From Acidobacteriota bacterium (GTDB taxonomy: Bacteria > Acidobacteriota > Terriglobia > Terriglobales > Acidobacteriaceae): DNA of 64,000 bases. This document shows, piece after piece, positions 1 through 9,469 of the stretch. A model generated the notes under the pieces. It was not told where the DNA came from. It was given only the letters and a program-made list of their open reading frames with translations, and ran no database searches. The position numbers and the translations under genes were made by a program. The stretch's first letter is position 1. Each line of letters begins with the position of its first letter. Location: assembly GCA_021813745.1 (NCBI GenBank), contig JAKAJO010000075.1:62001-126000 (forward strand), given 5' to 3'.

Positions 1-1221
1 TCATCCTGGGAGTGGGACGCGGAGACGCGCCAATACTACTACCATCATTTCTCTGTGCACCAGCCTGACTTGAATTGGTATAACCCCGCGATCGAACAGG
101 AATTCAAGGAGATCGTGAGCTACTGGTTGAACCTTGGCGTCGGCGGATTTCGCTTCGACGCAATTGAAACACTCTTTGAAGATCCCAATCTCCAGAACGA
201 AGCGCCACTTCTCGACAAAAACGGAAAGCCTGTCCTTGATCCGTCTGGTCACCCGCGGCTGCAGCGCACGAAAGAGGGAGATTTTCCGCAGGTTCACACT
301 GTGATGCGGCAGATGCGCGCGCATGTCGATGCATTCGATGCGAACCAATTTCCCGGCACGCGTGTGCTGATCGGCGAACTCTTCGCGCGCGACACGAGTG
401 ACCTCTTAAAGTGGTACGGCCCGCCGCAAACGCCCGAGTTCGAGCTGCCGATGGACATGCCCGTGGCGTTCATCAACAAGCTTGATGTTGCAACATTCCG
501 AGAGCGGATTGCCGAATCGGAAACGAAGCTTGGGGGCAACGTTCCATTGCTGGTGTTTGACAACCACGATCAGCCGCGCATGGACGTGCGCTACGGCGAT
601 GGCGTTCATGATGTCGCCATCCAGCGCGTGCTCTCCACCATCTTATTGGCAAGCGGCGGCGCATCGTTGATGTACTACGGCGACGAGATCGGAATGAAGA
701 CTACGCCGCCAACACGCAAAGAGGACGTAAAGGACAGAATGGGAGGTCTCGCCAACTGGCCGAGATTCAAAGGTCGTGATGGGGAGCGCACTCCGATGCA
801 GTGGACGGACGGCTCCAATGCGGGCTTCACGACGGGCTCGCCATGGTTACCCGTCCCGTCGACCGCCGCGTCTGTGAATGTGAAAGCAGAGGAAGGAGAT
901 CCCGGCTCACTTCTCACCTGGTATCGCACGCTGATCCACCTCAAGAAGACCATTCCTGCACTGGAGCAGGGCAGAAATACCATGCTCGATACCCAAAATA
1001 CCAAGGTCTTGAGTTGGATGCGCCGGGCACCGGGCATCCCGGTGGTTCTCATCAGCGTGAACTTCACCGCCGAACCGCAGACGGTCGATCTGGCGGGGCC
1101 TCCGGCTCCCGCAAATGGGGCACTAAAAACGCTGCTCAAATCACCGGGCGAATCTTCGCCAAGCCGGTTGGAACACATTGAATTAGAGCCATTCGGCGTT
1201 TACATCGGCCAGGTGCAATAA
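1..1221 (+). CDS. GH13 alpha-glucosidase/alpha-amylase family enzyme, 5' end cut by window
   Basis: The frame is open from base 1, so the N-terminus lies outside the window. About 406 residues remain. The catalytic (beta/alpha)8 signatures of glycoside hydrolase family 13 are visible: GFRFDAIETL with the nucleophile Asp at bases 157-159, LIGELF with the acid/base Glu at 376-378, and VFDNHDQPR with the third Asp at 568-570. GDGERTPMQW-type sequence near 780-805 and a C-terminal beta domain follow, as in oligo-1,6-glucosidases and trehalose-synthase-like enzymes. It would hydrolyse or transfer alpha-glucosyl units. GH51 and carboxylesterase genes follow on the same strand, suggesting a plant or microbial glycan use block. 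Exact substrate cannot be read. Confidence 0.9.
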   Translation, partial: SSWEWDAETRQYYYHHFSVHQPDLNWYNPAIEQEFKEIVSYWLNLGVGGFRFDAIETLFEDPNLQNEAPLLDKNGKPVLDPSGHPRLQRTKEGDFPQVHTVMRQMRAHVDAFDANQFPGTRVLIGELFARDTSDLLKWYGPPQTPEFELPMDMPVAFINKLDVATFRERIAESETKLGGNVPLLVFDNHDQPRMDVRYGDGVHDVAIQRVLSTILLASGGASLMYYGDEIGMKTTPPTRKEDVKDRMGGLANWPRFKGRDGERTPMQWTDGSNAGFTTGSPWLPVPSTAASVNVKAEEGDPGSLLTWYRTLIHLKKTIPALEQGRNTMLDTQNTKVLSWMRRAPGIPVVLISVNFTAEPQTVDLAGPPAPANGALKTLLKSPGESSPSRLEHIELEPFGVYIGQVQ

Positions 1222-1335
1222 CGCTACTCTGCCCCAATTTGATTCCGAGTTGAAACGGAGATTTCGGCTACCCTGCGGCGCACTTTCCGTCAGGGACTTT
1301 TTTCACAGCGGTGGCGGTATGTGCGTTGTCGTCTA

Positions 1336-1668
1336 CACGTCCTGGAGGGCATCTCCGCACACAATAAAGATCTTGCGCTAATCGAGTTGCAAGGAGGCGG
1401 GTCTTCAGGATGCTGGCCCGGATGTGCGGAACTGAAGTCCATGCCGATTGCAAGCCTTGGGCGCATCAAGGTCATTCCGGTGGACTACAGGTGCGGCCCT
1501 GACCACAAATCTCCTGTAGCGAGTGAAGACGAATCAGCCGTCTATCGGCAAGTGCTGAAAACCCACCGTCCGCAGAACGTTGGCCTCTATGGATGCTCGG
1601 CGGAAGGAATGCTGACGGCAATGTCTGTTGCCTGGTTCCATGGGCACAATCTTTCGGGACCGAGATGA
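1336..1668 (+). pseudogene. Decayed alpha/beta-hydrolase (HSL/acetyl-esterase type) fragment
   Basis: Reading through 1336-1668 gives a recognisable central piece of an alpha/beta-hydrolase: VIPVDYRCGPDHKSP resembles the strand and loop before the helical cap, and YGCSAEGMLTAMSVAWF resembles the nucleophile elbow. The elbow should be G-x-S-x-G but reads GCSAE, so the last Gly is replaced by Glu. No HGGG oxyanion motif, acid or His region follows, and the frame closes at 1668 soon after the elbow. I read it as a relic truncated at both ends. The rest of 1222-2007 contains nothing else I recognise. A short functional protein is possible but unlikely. Confidence 0.55.
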
Positions 1669-2007
1669 GTCGGCATCACGTGCTCTGGAATGCATCTGGC
1701 GCTAAGGCCTCTCTGAAGCACGATTCTCGTCGGCTGCGGATCAACGTGCGGCCGAACGCAGCTGAGCCTCGTCTAACCTTGTCCTGATTTCTCAGTACCC
1801 GAATAAACCGATTTATTCACTTGTCGTCGACATTGAACTCTCGGTAGTATTGGGAGTTCCCGCGACGAGGCTTCAAGATCAGGCATGAAATGCTCTATGT
1901 TCACGGATTGTTATAGCTCTAGAGCATTGCGGTTTTAAACAACACTATGTCCTCTCTGCGGTTGAATGTCCGAGGGAGAGGTGGAACGACGGAGGCACAC
2001 AAGGTCG

Positions 2008-4152
2008 ATGAACTTACGCGTTGCAGCCCTGACGATGGCATTTTGCGGTGGATGTGCGGCAGCTGCGCAGAACAGCTTGTCACCCACGCCGCAGATGATT
2101 TCGGCGAATATTGAGGTGACGCAAACTGCGCCGCCCATTTCGAAATATGTGTTTGGCATGTTCATCGAGCACATCGGCAAGACGATGTACGGTCCTCTCT
2201 GGGCCGAAATGCTCGATGACCGAAAGTTCTACTTTCCAATCAACTCCAGCGAAGCGGAACCGAAACAACAGCGGCGTGGGTTTCCGGGCATGGAGATGCG
2301 CAAGTGGCGTCCTGTAGGTCCTGATGCGGATATTGTTATGGACGGCGAGAATCCATTTTCCGGCGACCACAGCCCGCGAGTTCAGCTTGACCCCACATCT
2401 CAGCATGGTATTCGGCAGTCAGGCTTGGCCCTGGTCAAGGGCAAACAGTATGTGGGCCACATCTGGCTGCGCGGAACGCCAGGCAGCAAGCTCAAGGTTG
2501 TGTTGATATGGGGCGCGGATGGCAACGATCGCCAGACTGTTGCGATTCCGGCTGTCAGCCCTGCTTATCGAAAATACGCCCTCCATTTCACTGCTCAGGT
2601 AGATGCCAGCGATGCCGCACTCGAGATCGTCGGCACGGGCAGCGGTAGCTTCAATATCGGCGCAGTCTCATTGATGCCGGCCGATAACATCGATGGCTTT
2701 CGGCCGGACACGATCGCACTGCTGCGCCAGATCAAGTCGGGCTTCTGGAGGTTCGGCGGGAACTACACGTCCAACTACTCATGGTATGACGCCGTTGGCG
2801 ATCGCGACCGGCGCCCTTCGGACTGGGACTACGCGTGGAACCAGATGCAGACCAACGATATCGGTCCGGACGAGTTCGCAGAGTTCTGCAAGCTAATTGG
2901 CGTGGAACCTTACATCAGCGTCAACGCGGGCCTTGGTGATTCGCATTCTGCGGCGCAGGAAGTGGAATACATGAATGGTGCAGAGAGCACTCCAATGGGA
3001 GCATTGCGAGCAAAGAACGGCCATCCTGCACCGTATCACGTCCGGTACTGGAACATTGGCAATGAGCCGTGGGGAGAATGGCAGATCGGCCGCACTGATC
3101 TGAAGTACTTCATGCTCAAACACAATGAATTTGCCAAGGCGATGCGCAAGGTCGATCCCTCCATTATTCTGATTGCCTCTGGCGAGATGCTGGAGGATGG
3201 ACAGGTGCCGGGTGCGCTGCGGTCGAAATACGTTGGCAATCTCGCTGGCGCCTATGGCAGCGATTTCGACTGGACTGGCAGATTCCTGAAGGACTGCTGG
3301 GGCAACTTCGACGGTATCGCTGAGCACTGGTATGCGCGGCCGGGTCAACGCTACAACGTCGAGAAGGCAAAGAACCTGCCGGCTGACAAACCAAACGATG
3401 ATGCCTTCGACAAGATTGACCAGACAACGCTGGAGTACGCGCGCTATACCGCGAACATCGTGCGGTCCAAAGCTGAAGAGTGGGAGGGCTATCAGCAGCG
3501 CTTCCCGGCGATGCTGCAAAAAAAGATCTTCCTCTCCATTGACGAGTACGCGTACTTCGGCGGCAACTTTGGCCGCTCGGCCGATCTAAAGCAGGCTCTG
3601 GCATATGGGATGCTGTTCAACGAGATGCTGCGACATTCTGACTTCCTCACCATGGCGGCGCACACCATGGGCACATCGACTCTCGACTTCAACAGCACCT
3701 CATCCACATTGAACACGCTGGGGCTCGTGTTCAAGATGTACAGCAACAGCTTTCCGGCATCGGTCCCTATTGAAGTGAATGGGAACTCGCCCCAGCCCGC
3801 ACCAAAGTATCCTCCGGCGCCCGATCAGCCCAAGGTCAGTTCCGGCAGCCCTACCTACCCGCTCGACGTGTTTGCGGCGTTGTCTCCAGATCGTAAGTTT
3901 CTCTCCGTTGCCGTCGTGAATGCCACGGATGCGCAACAGACGCTCGATCTGAAGGTCACGGGTGTGCGTTTCGCGGGACCTTCGATCTTGTGGCAGTTAA
4001 CTGGAAAGAGCCTCGATGCCGTGGACCGGGTTGGCCAGGCTCCGGAGGTCAATATCCAGCAAACCACGATCGACAATGCCCCACACGCACTGTCGATCGC
4101 TCCCATCAGCGTCAACATCTACAGGTTTCCCGTCACCACAACAGCGCAGTAG
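2008..4152 (+). CDS. Secreted GH51 alpha-L-arabinofuranosidase
   Basis: About 714 residues from the ATG at 2008, chosen because a GGAGG lies 12 bases upstream and the following residues (MNLRVAALTMAFCGGCAAAAQ) form a signal peptide; an in-frame ATG at 1966 would add 14 charged residues. The fold is a carbohydrate-binding-like N-terminal part, a (beta/alpha)8 barrel and a C-terminal beta domain. Family GH51 landmarks are FGMFIEHIGKTMYGPLWAEM near the start, WNIGNEPWGEW with acid/base Glu353, and SIDEYAYFGG with nucleophile Glu513. It should release arabinofuranosyl residues from arabinoxylan or arabinan in the periplasm or outside. The carboxylesterase 80 bases downstream is probably co-transcribed. 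Confidence 0.93.
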   Translation: MNLRVAALTMAFCGGCAAAAQNSLSPTPQMISANIEVTQTAPPISKYVFGMFIEHIGKTMYGPLWAEMLDDRKFYFPINSSEAEPKQQRRGFPGMEMRKWRPVGPDADIVMDGENPFSGDHSPRVQLDPTSQHGIRQSGLALVKGKQYVGHIWLRGTPGSKLKVVLIWGADGNDRQTVAIPAVSPAYRKYALHFTAQVDASDAALEIVGTGSGSFNIGAVSLMPADNIDGFRPDTIALLRQIKSGFWRFGGNYTSNYSWYDAVGDRDRRPSDWDYAWNQMQTNDIGPDEFAEFCKLIGVEPYISVNAGLGDSHSAAQEVEYMNGAESTPMGALRAKNGHPAPYHVRYWNIGNEPWGEWQIGRTDLKYFMLKHNEFAKAMRKVDPSIILIASGEMLEDGQVPGALRSKYVGNLAGAYGSDFDWTGRFLKDCWGNFDGIAEHWYARPGQRYNVEKAKNLPADKPNDDAFDKIDQTTLEYARYTANIVRSKAEEWEGYQQRFPAMLQKKIFLSIDEYAYFGGNFGRSADLKQALAYGMLFNEMLRHSDFLTMAAHTMGTSTLDFNSTSSTLNTLGLVFKMYSNSFPASVPIEVNGNSPQPAPKYPPAPDQPKVSSGSPTYPLDVFAALSPDRKFLSVAVVNATDAQQTLDLKVTGVRFAGPSILWQLTGKSLDAVDRVGQAPEVNIQQTTIDNAPHALSIAPISVNIYRFPVTTTAQ

Positions 4153-4231
4153 AGGCGTCGCGGTCTCCTAATAGGCCCCGACTCGATCACGACCAATCGA
4201 AGCTGCTTTCGAAACCGCAAAGGAAATCGCA

Positions 4232-5926
4232 ATGTCCAAATCGAACACCGAGAATCGCGTTCTTCTGAGTCGACGCGAAGCATTGAAGCTCTCTGCCACC
4301 GCGGGGGTTGCCGCTGCGATTGCGACTCCGTCTCACGCTTCCGATAGCATCAAGACCGGAGTGCACCAGCAACAGCCTCCCTTCTGTTCTACCCCGCAGT
4401 CAGCAGTCGCCAACACAAAATACGGCAAGGTGCGCGGCTTCGTGTCGGGCGATGTCTTCACTTTCAAGGGCATTCCGTACGGCCAGGATACCAGCGGGGA
4501 AAACCGCTGGCTGCCGGCCAAGCCGCCTGTGCCCTGGGAGGGTGAATACCCTGCGCTCATCTATGGCGCCAACTGTCCGCAGCGCCTGCACGACTGGCAC
4601 AGCCAGGAGCAGGTGTTTCTGCAGGACTGGGACGACGGCTGGCAAAGCGAGGACATGCTCAAGCTGAATATCTGGACGCCGTCGCTGAGCGGGAGCCGGC
4701 CCGTCATGTTTTACATCCACGGAGGAGGATTCGAATTCGGGTCTTCGTATGAGTTGCCCTCGCACGAGGGTGCCAACATGGCTCGCTACCACGACGTGGT
4801 TCAGGTTTCGGTCAACCATCGGCTGAATGCATTGGGCTTCCTCGATCTCTCCGAGATTGGAGGCTCCGCATACGAGGATTCCTCGAATGTTGGCATGACC
4901 GACCTGGTGGCGGCCTTGAAATGGGTGCAGGAGAACATTGCCAACTTCGGCGGCGACCCCAATCGCGTGATGATCTACGGGCAGTCCGGCGGCGGGGGCA
5001 AGGTGGCCACGCTCATGGGTATGCCCTCCGCTCAGGGACTCTTTCACTGCGCGGCTATCCAGTCGGGCGGCAGCTTTTTCGGGTCAGCAGATGAAGCGAA
5101 GGAACTGACGCGGCAGATGGTCAAGGATCTGGGCCTTGCTCCGAACGACCTCGGCGCGCTGCAGAAGATGGATTGGAAGGACCTGATGGCGGCCGCGGAT
5201 GCGGCGCAGGGCAAGTTGCCGGCAAATCCTCACATGCCATTCCGGATGCATGGACCGCCACGGCGCTTCTGGATGCCGATTCTCGATGGTCGCGTGATTC
5301 CGACGGGACCTTTTCAGGATGCCGCGCCAGAGATATCAAAGAACATTCCCTTGATGGTCGGCTCGGTGAGCGAAGAAGGGAACTCCATGGCGTCGCGTCC
5401 CACTGAAGAAGAATGGCGCGCCAACCTCATCAAGGCCTACGGTGAGGAGAAAGGCAAAGCTCTTGCCGACGCCATGCGGAAAGCTTATCCGCAGAAGGCT
5501 GTGCGCACGTTGTCGTATATGTGCGGCGGTGGAGGCTTCCTGAACGGGCTCTCCATGCGCAACGGCGTGGTCCGCATGGCGAAGCTGAAGTACGATTTGC
5601 ATGCGGCGCCGGTGTATACCTACTACTTCACCTGGCAGACCAAGATGCTGGACGGAGTGCCCGGTGCCTGGCACACATCAGACCTGCAGTTCTGTTTCGA
5701 CAATACTCTTCGCTGTGAGCAGGGCACGGGAAACACGCCGGAAGCACAGGCGCTGGCGAAAAAGATGGCCACTGCCTGGGCAAACTTTGCGCGCACGGGC
5801 AATCCGAGTCAGCCAGGGCTCACCTGGGAACCCTCCGACCCGGACACGAACAAGACGATGGTCTGGGACAACGAGCCGCGCATGGTCAACGACCCGGACG
5901 GTGAACTGCGGAAACTGATCCTCTGA
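4232..5926 (+). CDS. Tat-exported type-B carboxylesterase
   Basis: 564 residues; AAAGGA sits 8 bases before the ATG. The N-terminus has an SRREALKLS twin-arginine motif, a hydrophobic stretch and an SHA cleavage-like site, so export by Tat is likely. Carboxylesterase type B features follow in order: GIPYGQ, EDMLKLNIWTP, the oxyanion loop FYIHGGGFEFGS, the nucleophile elbow IYGQSGGGG with Ser252, SVSEEGNS with the probable acid Glu382, and GAWHTSDLQF with His481. The triad is complete. Substrate is unknown; next to GH51 it may remove acyl groups from hemicellulose, but that is inference from context. Confidence 0.9.
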   Translation: MSKSNTENRVLLSRREALKLSATAGVAAAIATPSHASDSIKTGVHQQQPPFCSTPQSAVANTKYGKVRGFVSGDVFTFKGIPYGQDTSGENRWLPAKPPVPWEGEYPALIYGANCPQRLHDWHSQEQVFLQDWDDGWQSEDMLKLNIWTPSLSGSRPVMFYIHGGGFEFGSSYELPSHEGANMARYHDVVQVSVNHRLNALGFLDLSEIGGSAYEDSSNVGMTDLVAALKWVQENIANFGGDPNRVMIYGQSGGGGKVATLMGMPSAQGLFHCAAIQSGGSFFGSADEAKELTRQMVKDLGLAPNDLGALQKMDWKDLMAAADAAQGKLPANPHMPFRMHGPPRRFWMPILDGRVIPTGPFQDAAPEISKNIPLMVGSVSEEGNSMASRPTEEEWRANLIKAYGEEKGKALADAMRKAYPQKAVRTLSYMCGGGGFLNGLSMRNGVVRMAKLKYDLHAAPVYTYYFTWQTKMLDGVPGAWHTSDLQFCFDNTLRCEQGTGNTPEAQALAKKMATAWANFARTGNPSQPGLTWEPSDPDTNKTMVWDNEPRMVNDPDGELRKLIL

Positions 5927-5959
5927 TTGGGTGGTACCTTCACCCATTCAAGCGAAATA

Positions 5960-6001
5960 TCACGGGCCTAACTGAGATTTGTATTGCAGGCAGGCCCGTG
6001 A
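5960..6001. terminator. Hairpin between carboxylesterase and arsC genes
   Basis: Arms TCACGGGCCT and AGGCCCGTGA are perfect 10-base inverted repeats around a 22-base loop, between two genes that converge. There is no clear U-tract on either side, so it may be a bidirectional terminator or only a structured spacer. The rest of 5927-6179 holds nothing else I recognise. Confidence 0.45.
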
Positions 6002-6179
6002 CACCTCAAAGTGCCAGATCACTGAAACCGGTTGACTTGTCGCGAAAGTATCACGGAAATTGTGCGTAAGCTTCGGCTTGAGCGGCTTGCTGGACGCTCC
6101 AAATTGTAGTTGTCAATCGAAAGGGCGCATCACCCAGTTGCCTACAATTGCGCACCGCACCGTCTGCTCACGCATCGCG

Positions 6180-6596
6180 TTATGCGCTCGCTGCATCCCC
6201 CAACAGCTTCTCTGCCTCAAGAAGGCTCAGAACACGCTTCTTGATCTCTTCCCGGGTCCGGCGAACCGCCTCAATGTCCTGCCCTTTCGGATCAGGCAGC
6301 GGCCAGTCGTCTCGACGGAGGCCAGGGATATAGGGGCACTCTTCACCGCAACCCATGGTGATGAGCATGTCCGCTCCCTGAGCGAGCTCGGGGGTTAGCT
6401 TCTGTGGTTTAGCAGAACTCAGGTCAACTCCAATCTCGCGCATCGCATCGAGGACCACAGGGTGCACATGATCCGCGGGCTGGGTACCTGCAGAGATCGC
6501 TTGAGCCTTGCTTGGATCGACGTATTGGTTGAACAGAGCTGCCGACATCTGCGATCTTCCCGCGTTATGAATGCAGGCAAAAATAAACTTACGCAT
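6180..6596 (-). CDS. arsC: Arsenate reductase, LMW protein-tyrosine-phosphatase type (first of two)
   Basis: 138 residues. The phosphatase-like loop ACIHNAGRSQMS at the N-terminus supplies nucleophile Cys8 and the anion-binding Arg, and DPKGQDIEAVRRTREEI holds the general-acid DP motif. Cys83 and Cys87 in MGCGEECPYIPG match the redox relay cysteines of thioredoxin-linked ArsC, so the three-cysteine mechanism can work. It reduces arsenate to arsenite in the cytoplasm for export by ACR3. It lies 15 bases after the second reductase gene on the same strand, with GGGGA 8 bases before the ATG, and is the last gene of that operon. Confidence 0.9.
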   Translation of the reverse strand: MRKFIFACIHNAGRSQMSAALFNQYVDPSKAQAISAGTQPADHVHPVVLDAMREIGVDLSSAKPQKLTPELAQGADMLITMGCGEECPYIPGLRRDDWPLPDPKGQDIEAVRRTREEIKKRVLSLLEAEKLLGDAASA

Positions 6597-6611
6597 AAAA
6601 ACGTCCCCGTC

Positions 6612-7127
6612 TTATTGTTGCGGGCGCGGAGAGAGCCTCTCTCGGCCAATTTCGTCGATATTACGTTGAATCGCCATAGAATCCAATGAGGACAGCGGCA
6701 GACAAAGGAACAGGCTGATTCGCCGCTCAAGAATCGAAAATGCTTGACGGAATGCACGCTGAATCTCCTCTGGCGATCCCACGACAGAGGCTGGATCGGG
6801 AACACCCCAATGAGCGGTCATCGGTTGCCCAGGCCAGATCGGGCACACTTCTTTGGCGGCATTGTCACAGACGGTAAACACGAAATCCAGGGGCGGGGCA
6901 TCAGGGAGCGAGAACTCTTCCCAGGATTTACTGCGCAGTTCGCTCGTGTTCAATCCAGAAAGATCAAGTTGGCGAATGGCTTCGGGATGCACACGTCCAG
7001 CAGGATGGCTGCCCGCGCTGAAGGCACGGAATGTGGGAAAGCCCTTTCGATTCATGAGGGCCTCAGCCATGATCGATCGTGCTGAATTCCCAGTACACAG
7101 GAAGAGCACGTTGTAATTGGACTTCAT
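6612..7127 (-). CDS. arsC: Arsenate reductase, LMW protein-tyrosine-phosphatase type (second, CTGNSARS class)
   Basis: 171 residues from the ATG at 7127, preferred over a GTG at 7145 because GAAAGG lies just before it. The loop LFLCTGNSARSIMAEAL gives nucleophile Cys11; Cys87 and Cys95 in FTVCDNAAKEVCP fit the later relay cysteines, and GVPDPASV holds the DP acid. It belongs to a different subfamily from its neighbour (CTGNSARS against CIHNAGRS), so the two are not a recent tandem duplication. They may use different reducing partners, although that is inference. It is first in the minus-strand operon facing arsD. Confidence 0.9.
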   Translation of the reverse strand: MKSNYNVLFLCTGNSARSIMAEALMNRKGFPTFRAFSAGSHPAGRVHPEAIRQLDLSGLNTSELRSKSWEEFSLPDAPPLDFVFTVCDNAAKEVCPIWPGQPMTAHWGVPDPASVVGSPEEIQRAFRQAFSILERRISLFLCLPLSSLDSMAIQRNIDEIGRERLSPRPQQ

Positions 7128-7334
7128 CGTTACCTTTCGTGGCACTGCCGACCAATCAGGACAGCAGGTGTGATGGGAGTCACAACATCAAGCACAGTAT
7201 ATGTTAGGATATGTTTATTCGTCTAGGCGAATAAACACTTCATGGCAATGGGCATGCAACAGATCGGATTGAATTGAATCAACCGAGCTGTTCCCTCTTT
7301 AAGCATGACCAAAGCTTGTTTCAGGAGTTTAAGA
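7128..7334. promoter_or_regulatory. Divergent ars promoter region
   Basis: Intergenic space between the divergent arsC pair and arsD. It is AT-rich compared with its neighbours, has TATATG/ATATG runs near 7198-7214 and contains the perfect palindrome annotated separately. It must hold promoters for both ars operons. I did not assign -35 and -10 boxes. Confidence 0.6.
7212..7237. promoter_or_regulatory. Perfect 10-base inverted repeat, probable ArsR operator
   Basis: Arms TGTTTATTCG (7212-7221) and CGAATAAACA (7228-7237) are exact reverse complements around TCTAGG. It is the only strong palindrome in the arsC-arsD intergenic space. Winged-helix ArsR dimers bind AT-rich imperfect palindromes of this size. 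An arsR gene sits in the plus-strand operon. Binding is inferred, not shown. Confidence 0.65.
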
Positions 7335-7703
7335 ATGGCAACGATGCAGGTTTTCGATCCCGCGATGTGCTGCTCAACAGGCGTGTGTGGGCCCAGTGTT
7401 GACCCAACGTTGACGCGATTTGCCGCGGACCTTGAGTGGCTGAAGAGCAAGGGTGTTGAGGTGGAGCGCTTCAATCTCGCTCAACAGCTCGGTGCCTTCA
7501 CAGCCAATGAAAGAGTGAAACAAGCTTTGCATTCGCAGGGTACCAAGAGCCTGCCGATGATTCTTCTCGACGGTCACGTGGTTGCAAGTGGTGGGTACCC
7601 AAGCCGGGCGGACCTGGCCAGGTTCGTGGGCATCGAATTCGAACCTGCCTCTGCCGTGAATAGCACGCAGGATCTGGTCGGCATCTCGCTCAAGAGGAGC
7701 TAA
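7335..7703 (+). CDS. arsD: ArsD arsenic metallochaperone
   Basis: 122 residues from the ATG at 7335, which has CAGGAG 8 bases upstream; an ATG at 7305 has no such site. The N-terminus MATMQVFDPAMCCSTGVCGP places Cys12, Cys13 and Cys18 exactly where the ArsD arsenite-binding cysteines are expected. The body is the thioredoxin-like ArsD fold with SLPMILLDG. ArsD delivers As(III) to the ArsA ATPase, which starts two bases after its stop codon, so the pair is translationally linked. The distal CC pair of some ArsD proteins is absent. Confidence 0.94.
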   Translation: MATMQVFDPAMCCSTGVCGPSVDPTLTRFAADLEWLKSKGVEVERFNLAQQLGAFTANERVKQALHSQGTKSLPMILLDGHVVASGGYPSRADLARFVGIEFEPASAVNSTQDLVGISLKRS

Positions 7704-7705
7704 TT

Positions 7706-9469
7706 ATGTTTGAAGTTGGCAAAATGACGCGAAATTCCCTGTTTACCGGGAAGGGCGGTGTCGGAAAAACATCCATCGCCTGTGCGACCGCTCTAACCTT
7801 GGCAGATGCCGGCAAGCGTGTGCTGTTGGTGAGCACAGATCCAGCGTCCAATCTCGACGAGGTACTTGAAACCGAGATAGGCATGGTTCCGACCCCGATT
7901 CTTGGAGTTCCATTGCTAATGGCTGTCAACGTGGATCCAGAGAAGGCCGCTCGAAATTACCGGGAGAGGATCGTCGGCCCGTATCGGGAATTGCTTCCGA
8001 AGGAAGCACTCAACAGCATCGAAGAGCAGCTCTCCGGGGCCTGCACCATTGAGATTGCTGCATTCGATGAATTCGCAAAGCTTCTGGGTGATCCCGGAAC
8101 CACTGCCAATTTCGACCACATTATTTTCGATACTGCGCCGACAGGGCATACGCTTCGTCTGCTGCAACTGCCGGCAGCATGGACGAACTTCATCCAAACA
8201 AACAGTTCAGGGACCTCCTGCCTGGGACCGCTTGCCGGACTAGCGGCTCAACGGGAACTATACGCCAGAACCGTGGACACCCTTCGAGATGCAACGAAGA
8301 CCACAGTGTACCTTGTAAGCCGACCGGAGAAGTCAGCGCTTGCAGAAGCCGACCGAACGCGAGGAGAGCTTGATGCCATCGGACTGGAGAACCAGCAGTT
8401 GATCATCAATTGCGTTTTCCGCGCTACTGCATCAGGGGATCCGGTTTCCGATGCGCTTGCAAAGCGCGGCAAGGATGCTCTGGATGGATTGCCGGATGGC
8501 TTGCGCCTCCTTGCCTGCCTGCAAATTCCCCTTGTGGATCATGCACTGATTGGCATTGAAGCTCTGCGCCGTTTCGGCGCGGAACGCCAAAGCGATTCGA
8601 GTCGCTCCGCAATCAGGTTTGACGGTGCACTCCCATCGCCTCTGGCCGCGCTCGTTCCCGATCTGGCGCGTCGCGGCAAAGGGGTGATCATGACCATGGG
8701 AAAGGGTGGCGTGGGTAAGACCTCGATTGCTGCCGAGATCGCAACGACCCTGGCTTCCATGGGCCACTCTGCTCACCTGACGACGACTGATCCGGCAGCG
8801 CATGTTCGAGACGCAGTCGGCCGAACAGTACATAATTTGCGTATCACTCACATTGACCCGGCCAAGGAAGTCTCCGAATACAGAGCCGAAGTCATCGCCG
8901 AAGCGGGGAAGGATCTGGATGAGAGCGGTCAGGCTCTTCTGGCAGAGGATTTGCGCTCCCCCTGTACTGAAGAAATCGCCGTGTTCCGCGCGTTCGCTCG
9001 GGCTGTGGACCAGGGCAATCACGAATTCGTAGTGATCGACACCGCCCCAACGGGACATACGCTGTTGCTGCTGGACGCCGCGAAAGCATACCACCGCGAC
9101 GTTGAACGGAACTTGAACCATATCCCTGAATCTGTGAAGCGATTGCTGCCGCAGTTGCGAGACCCTGAATTCACGAAGATTCTTATCATCACCCTGGCAG
9201 AGGCCACCCCTGTCCATGAAGCGGCGCAACTCCAGCAGGATCTTGCCCGCGCGCAGATTCGGCCTTTTGCGTGGATCATTAACCAGAGTCTTCTTGCCAC
9301 CGGCACAAAGGACCCCACTCTCGCTCGGCGTGCTCAGATTGAAGCAAAGTACGTAGAAGAGGTTCAGCATAAGCACGCAATCCGGGTCGCGCTGGTTCCC
9401 TGGGAATCTGCCGACCGGAATAACACTGGCACTCCAACAGAACTTGCAGGTGCAGGAGCCACACGATGA
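7706..9469 (+). CDS. arsA: ArsA arsenite-transport ATPase, two-domain form
   Basis: 587 residues, the length of full two-halved ArsA. Each half has a P-loop (FTGKGGVGKTS at about 13-23 and MGKGGVGKTS at about 331-340) and the ArsA signature DTAPTGHTL (A1 near 142, A2 later). Metalloid-site cysteines are present: Cys113 in SGACTIE, Cys172 in SCLGPLAG and Cys420 in SPCTEEI, equivalent to the classical three. It energises arsenite export with the membrane pump and takes arsenite from ArsD. A GAGGAG site lies 7 bases before the ATG. Its TGA overlaps the ATG of arsR (ATGA). Confidence 0.95.
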   Translation: MFEVGKMTRNSLFTGKGGVGKTSIACATALTLADAGKRVLLVSTDPASNLDEVLETEIGMVPTPILGVPLLMAVNVDPEKAARNYRERIVGPYRELLPKEALNSIEEQLSGACTIEIAAFDEFAKLLGDPGTTANFDHIIFDTAPTGHTLRLLQLPAAWTNFIQTNSSGTSCLGPLAGLAAQRELYARTVDTLRDATKTTVYLVSRPEKSALAEADRTRGELDAIGLENQQLIINCVFRATASGDPVSDALAKRGKDALDGLPDGLRLLACLQIPLVDHALIGIEALRRFGAERQSDSSRSAIRFDGALPSPLAALVPDLARRGKGVIMTMGKGGVGKTSIAAEIATTLASMGHSAHLTTTDPAAHVRDAVGRTVHNLRITHIDPAKEVSEYRAEVIAEAGKDLDESGQALLAEDLRSPCTEEIAVFRAFARAVDQGNHEFVVIDTAPTGHTLLLLDAAKAYHRDVERNLNHIPESVKRLLPQLRDPEFTKILIITLAEATPVHEAAQLQQDLARAQIRPFAWIINQSLLATGTKDPTLARRAQIEAKYVEEVQHKHAIRVALVPWESADRNNTGTPTELAGAGATR

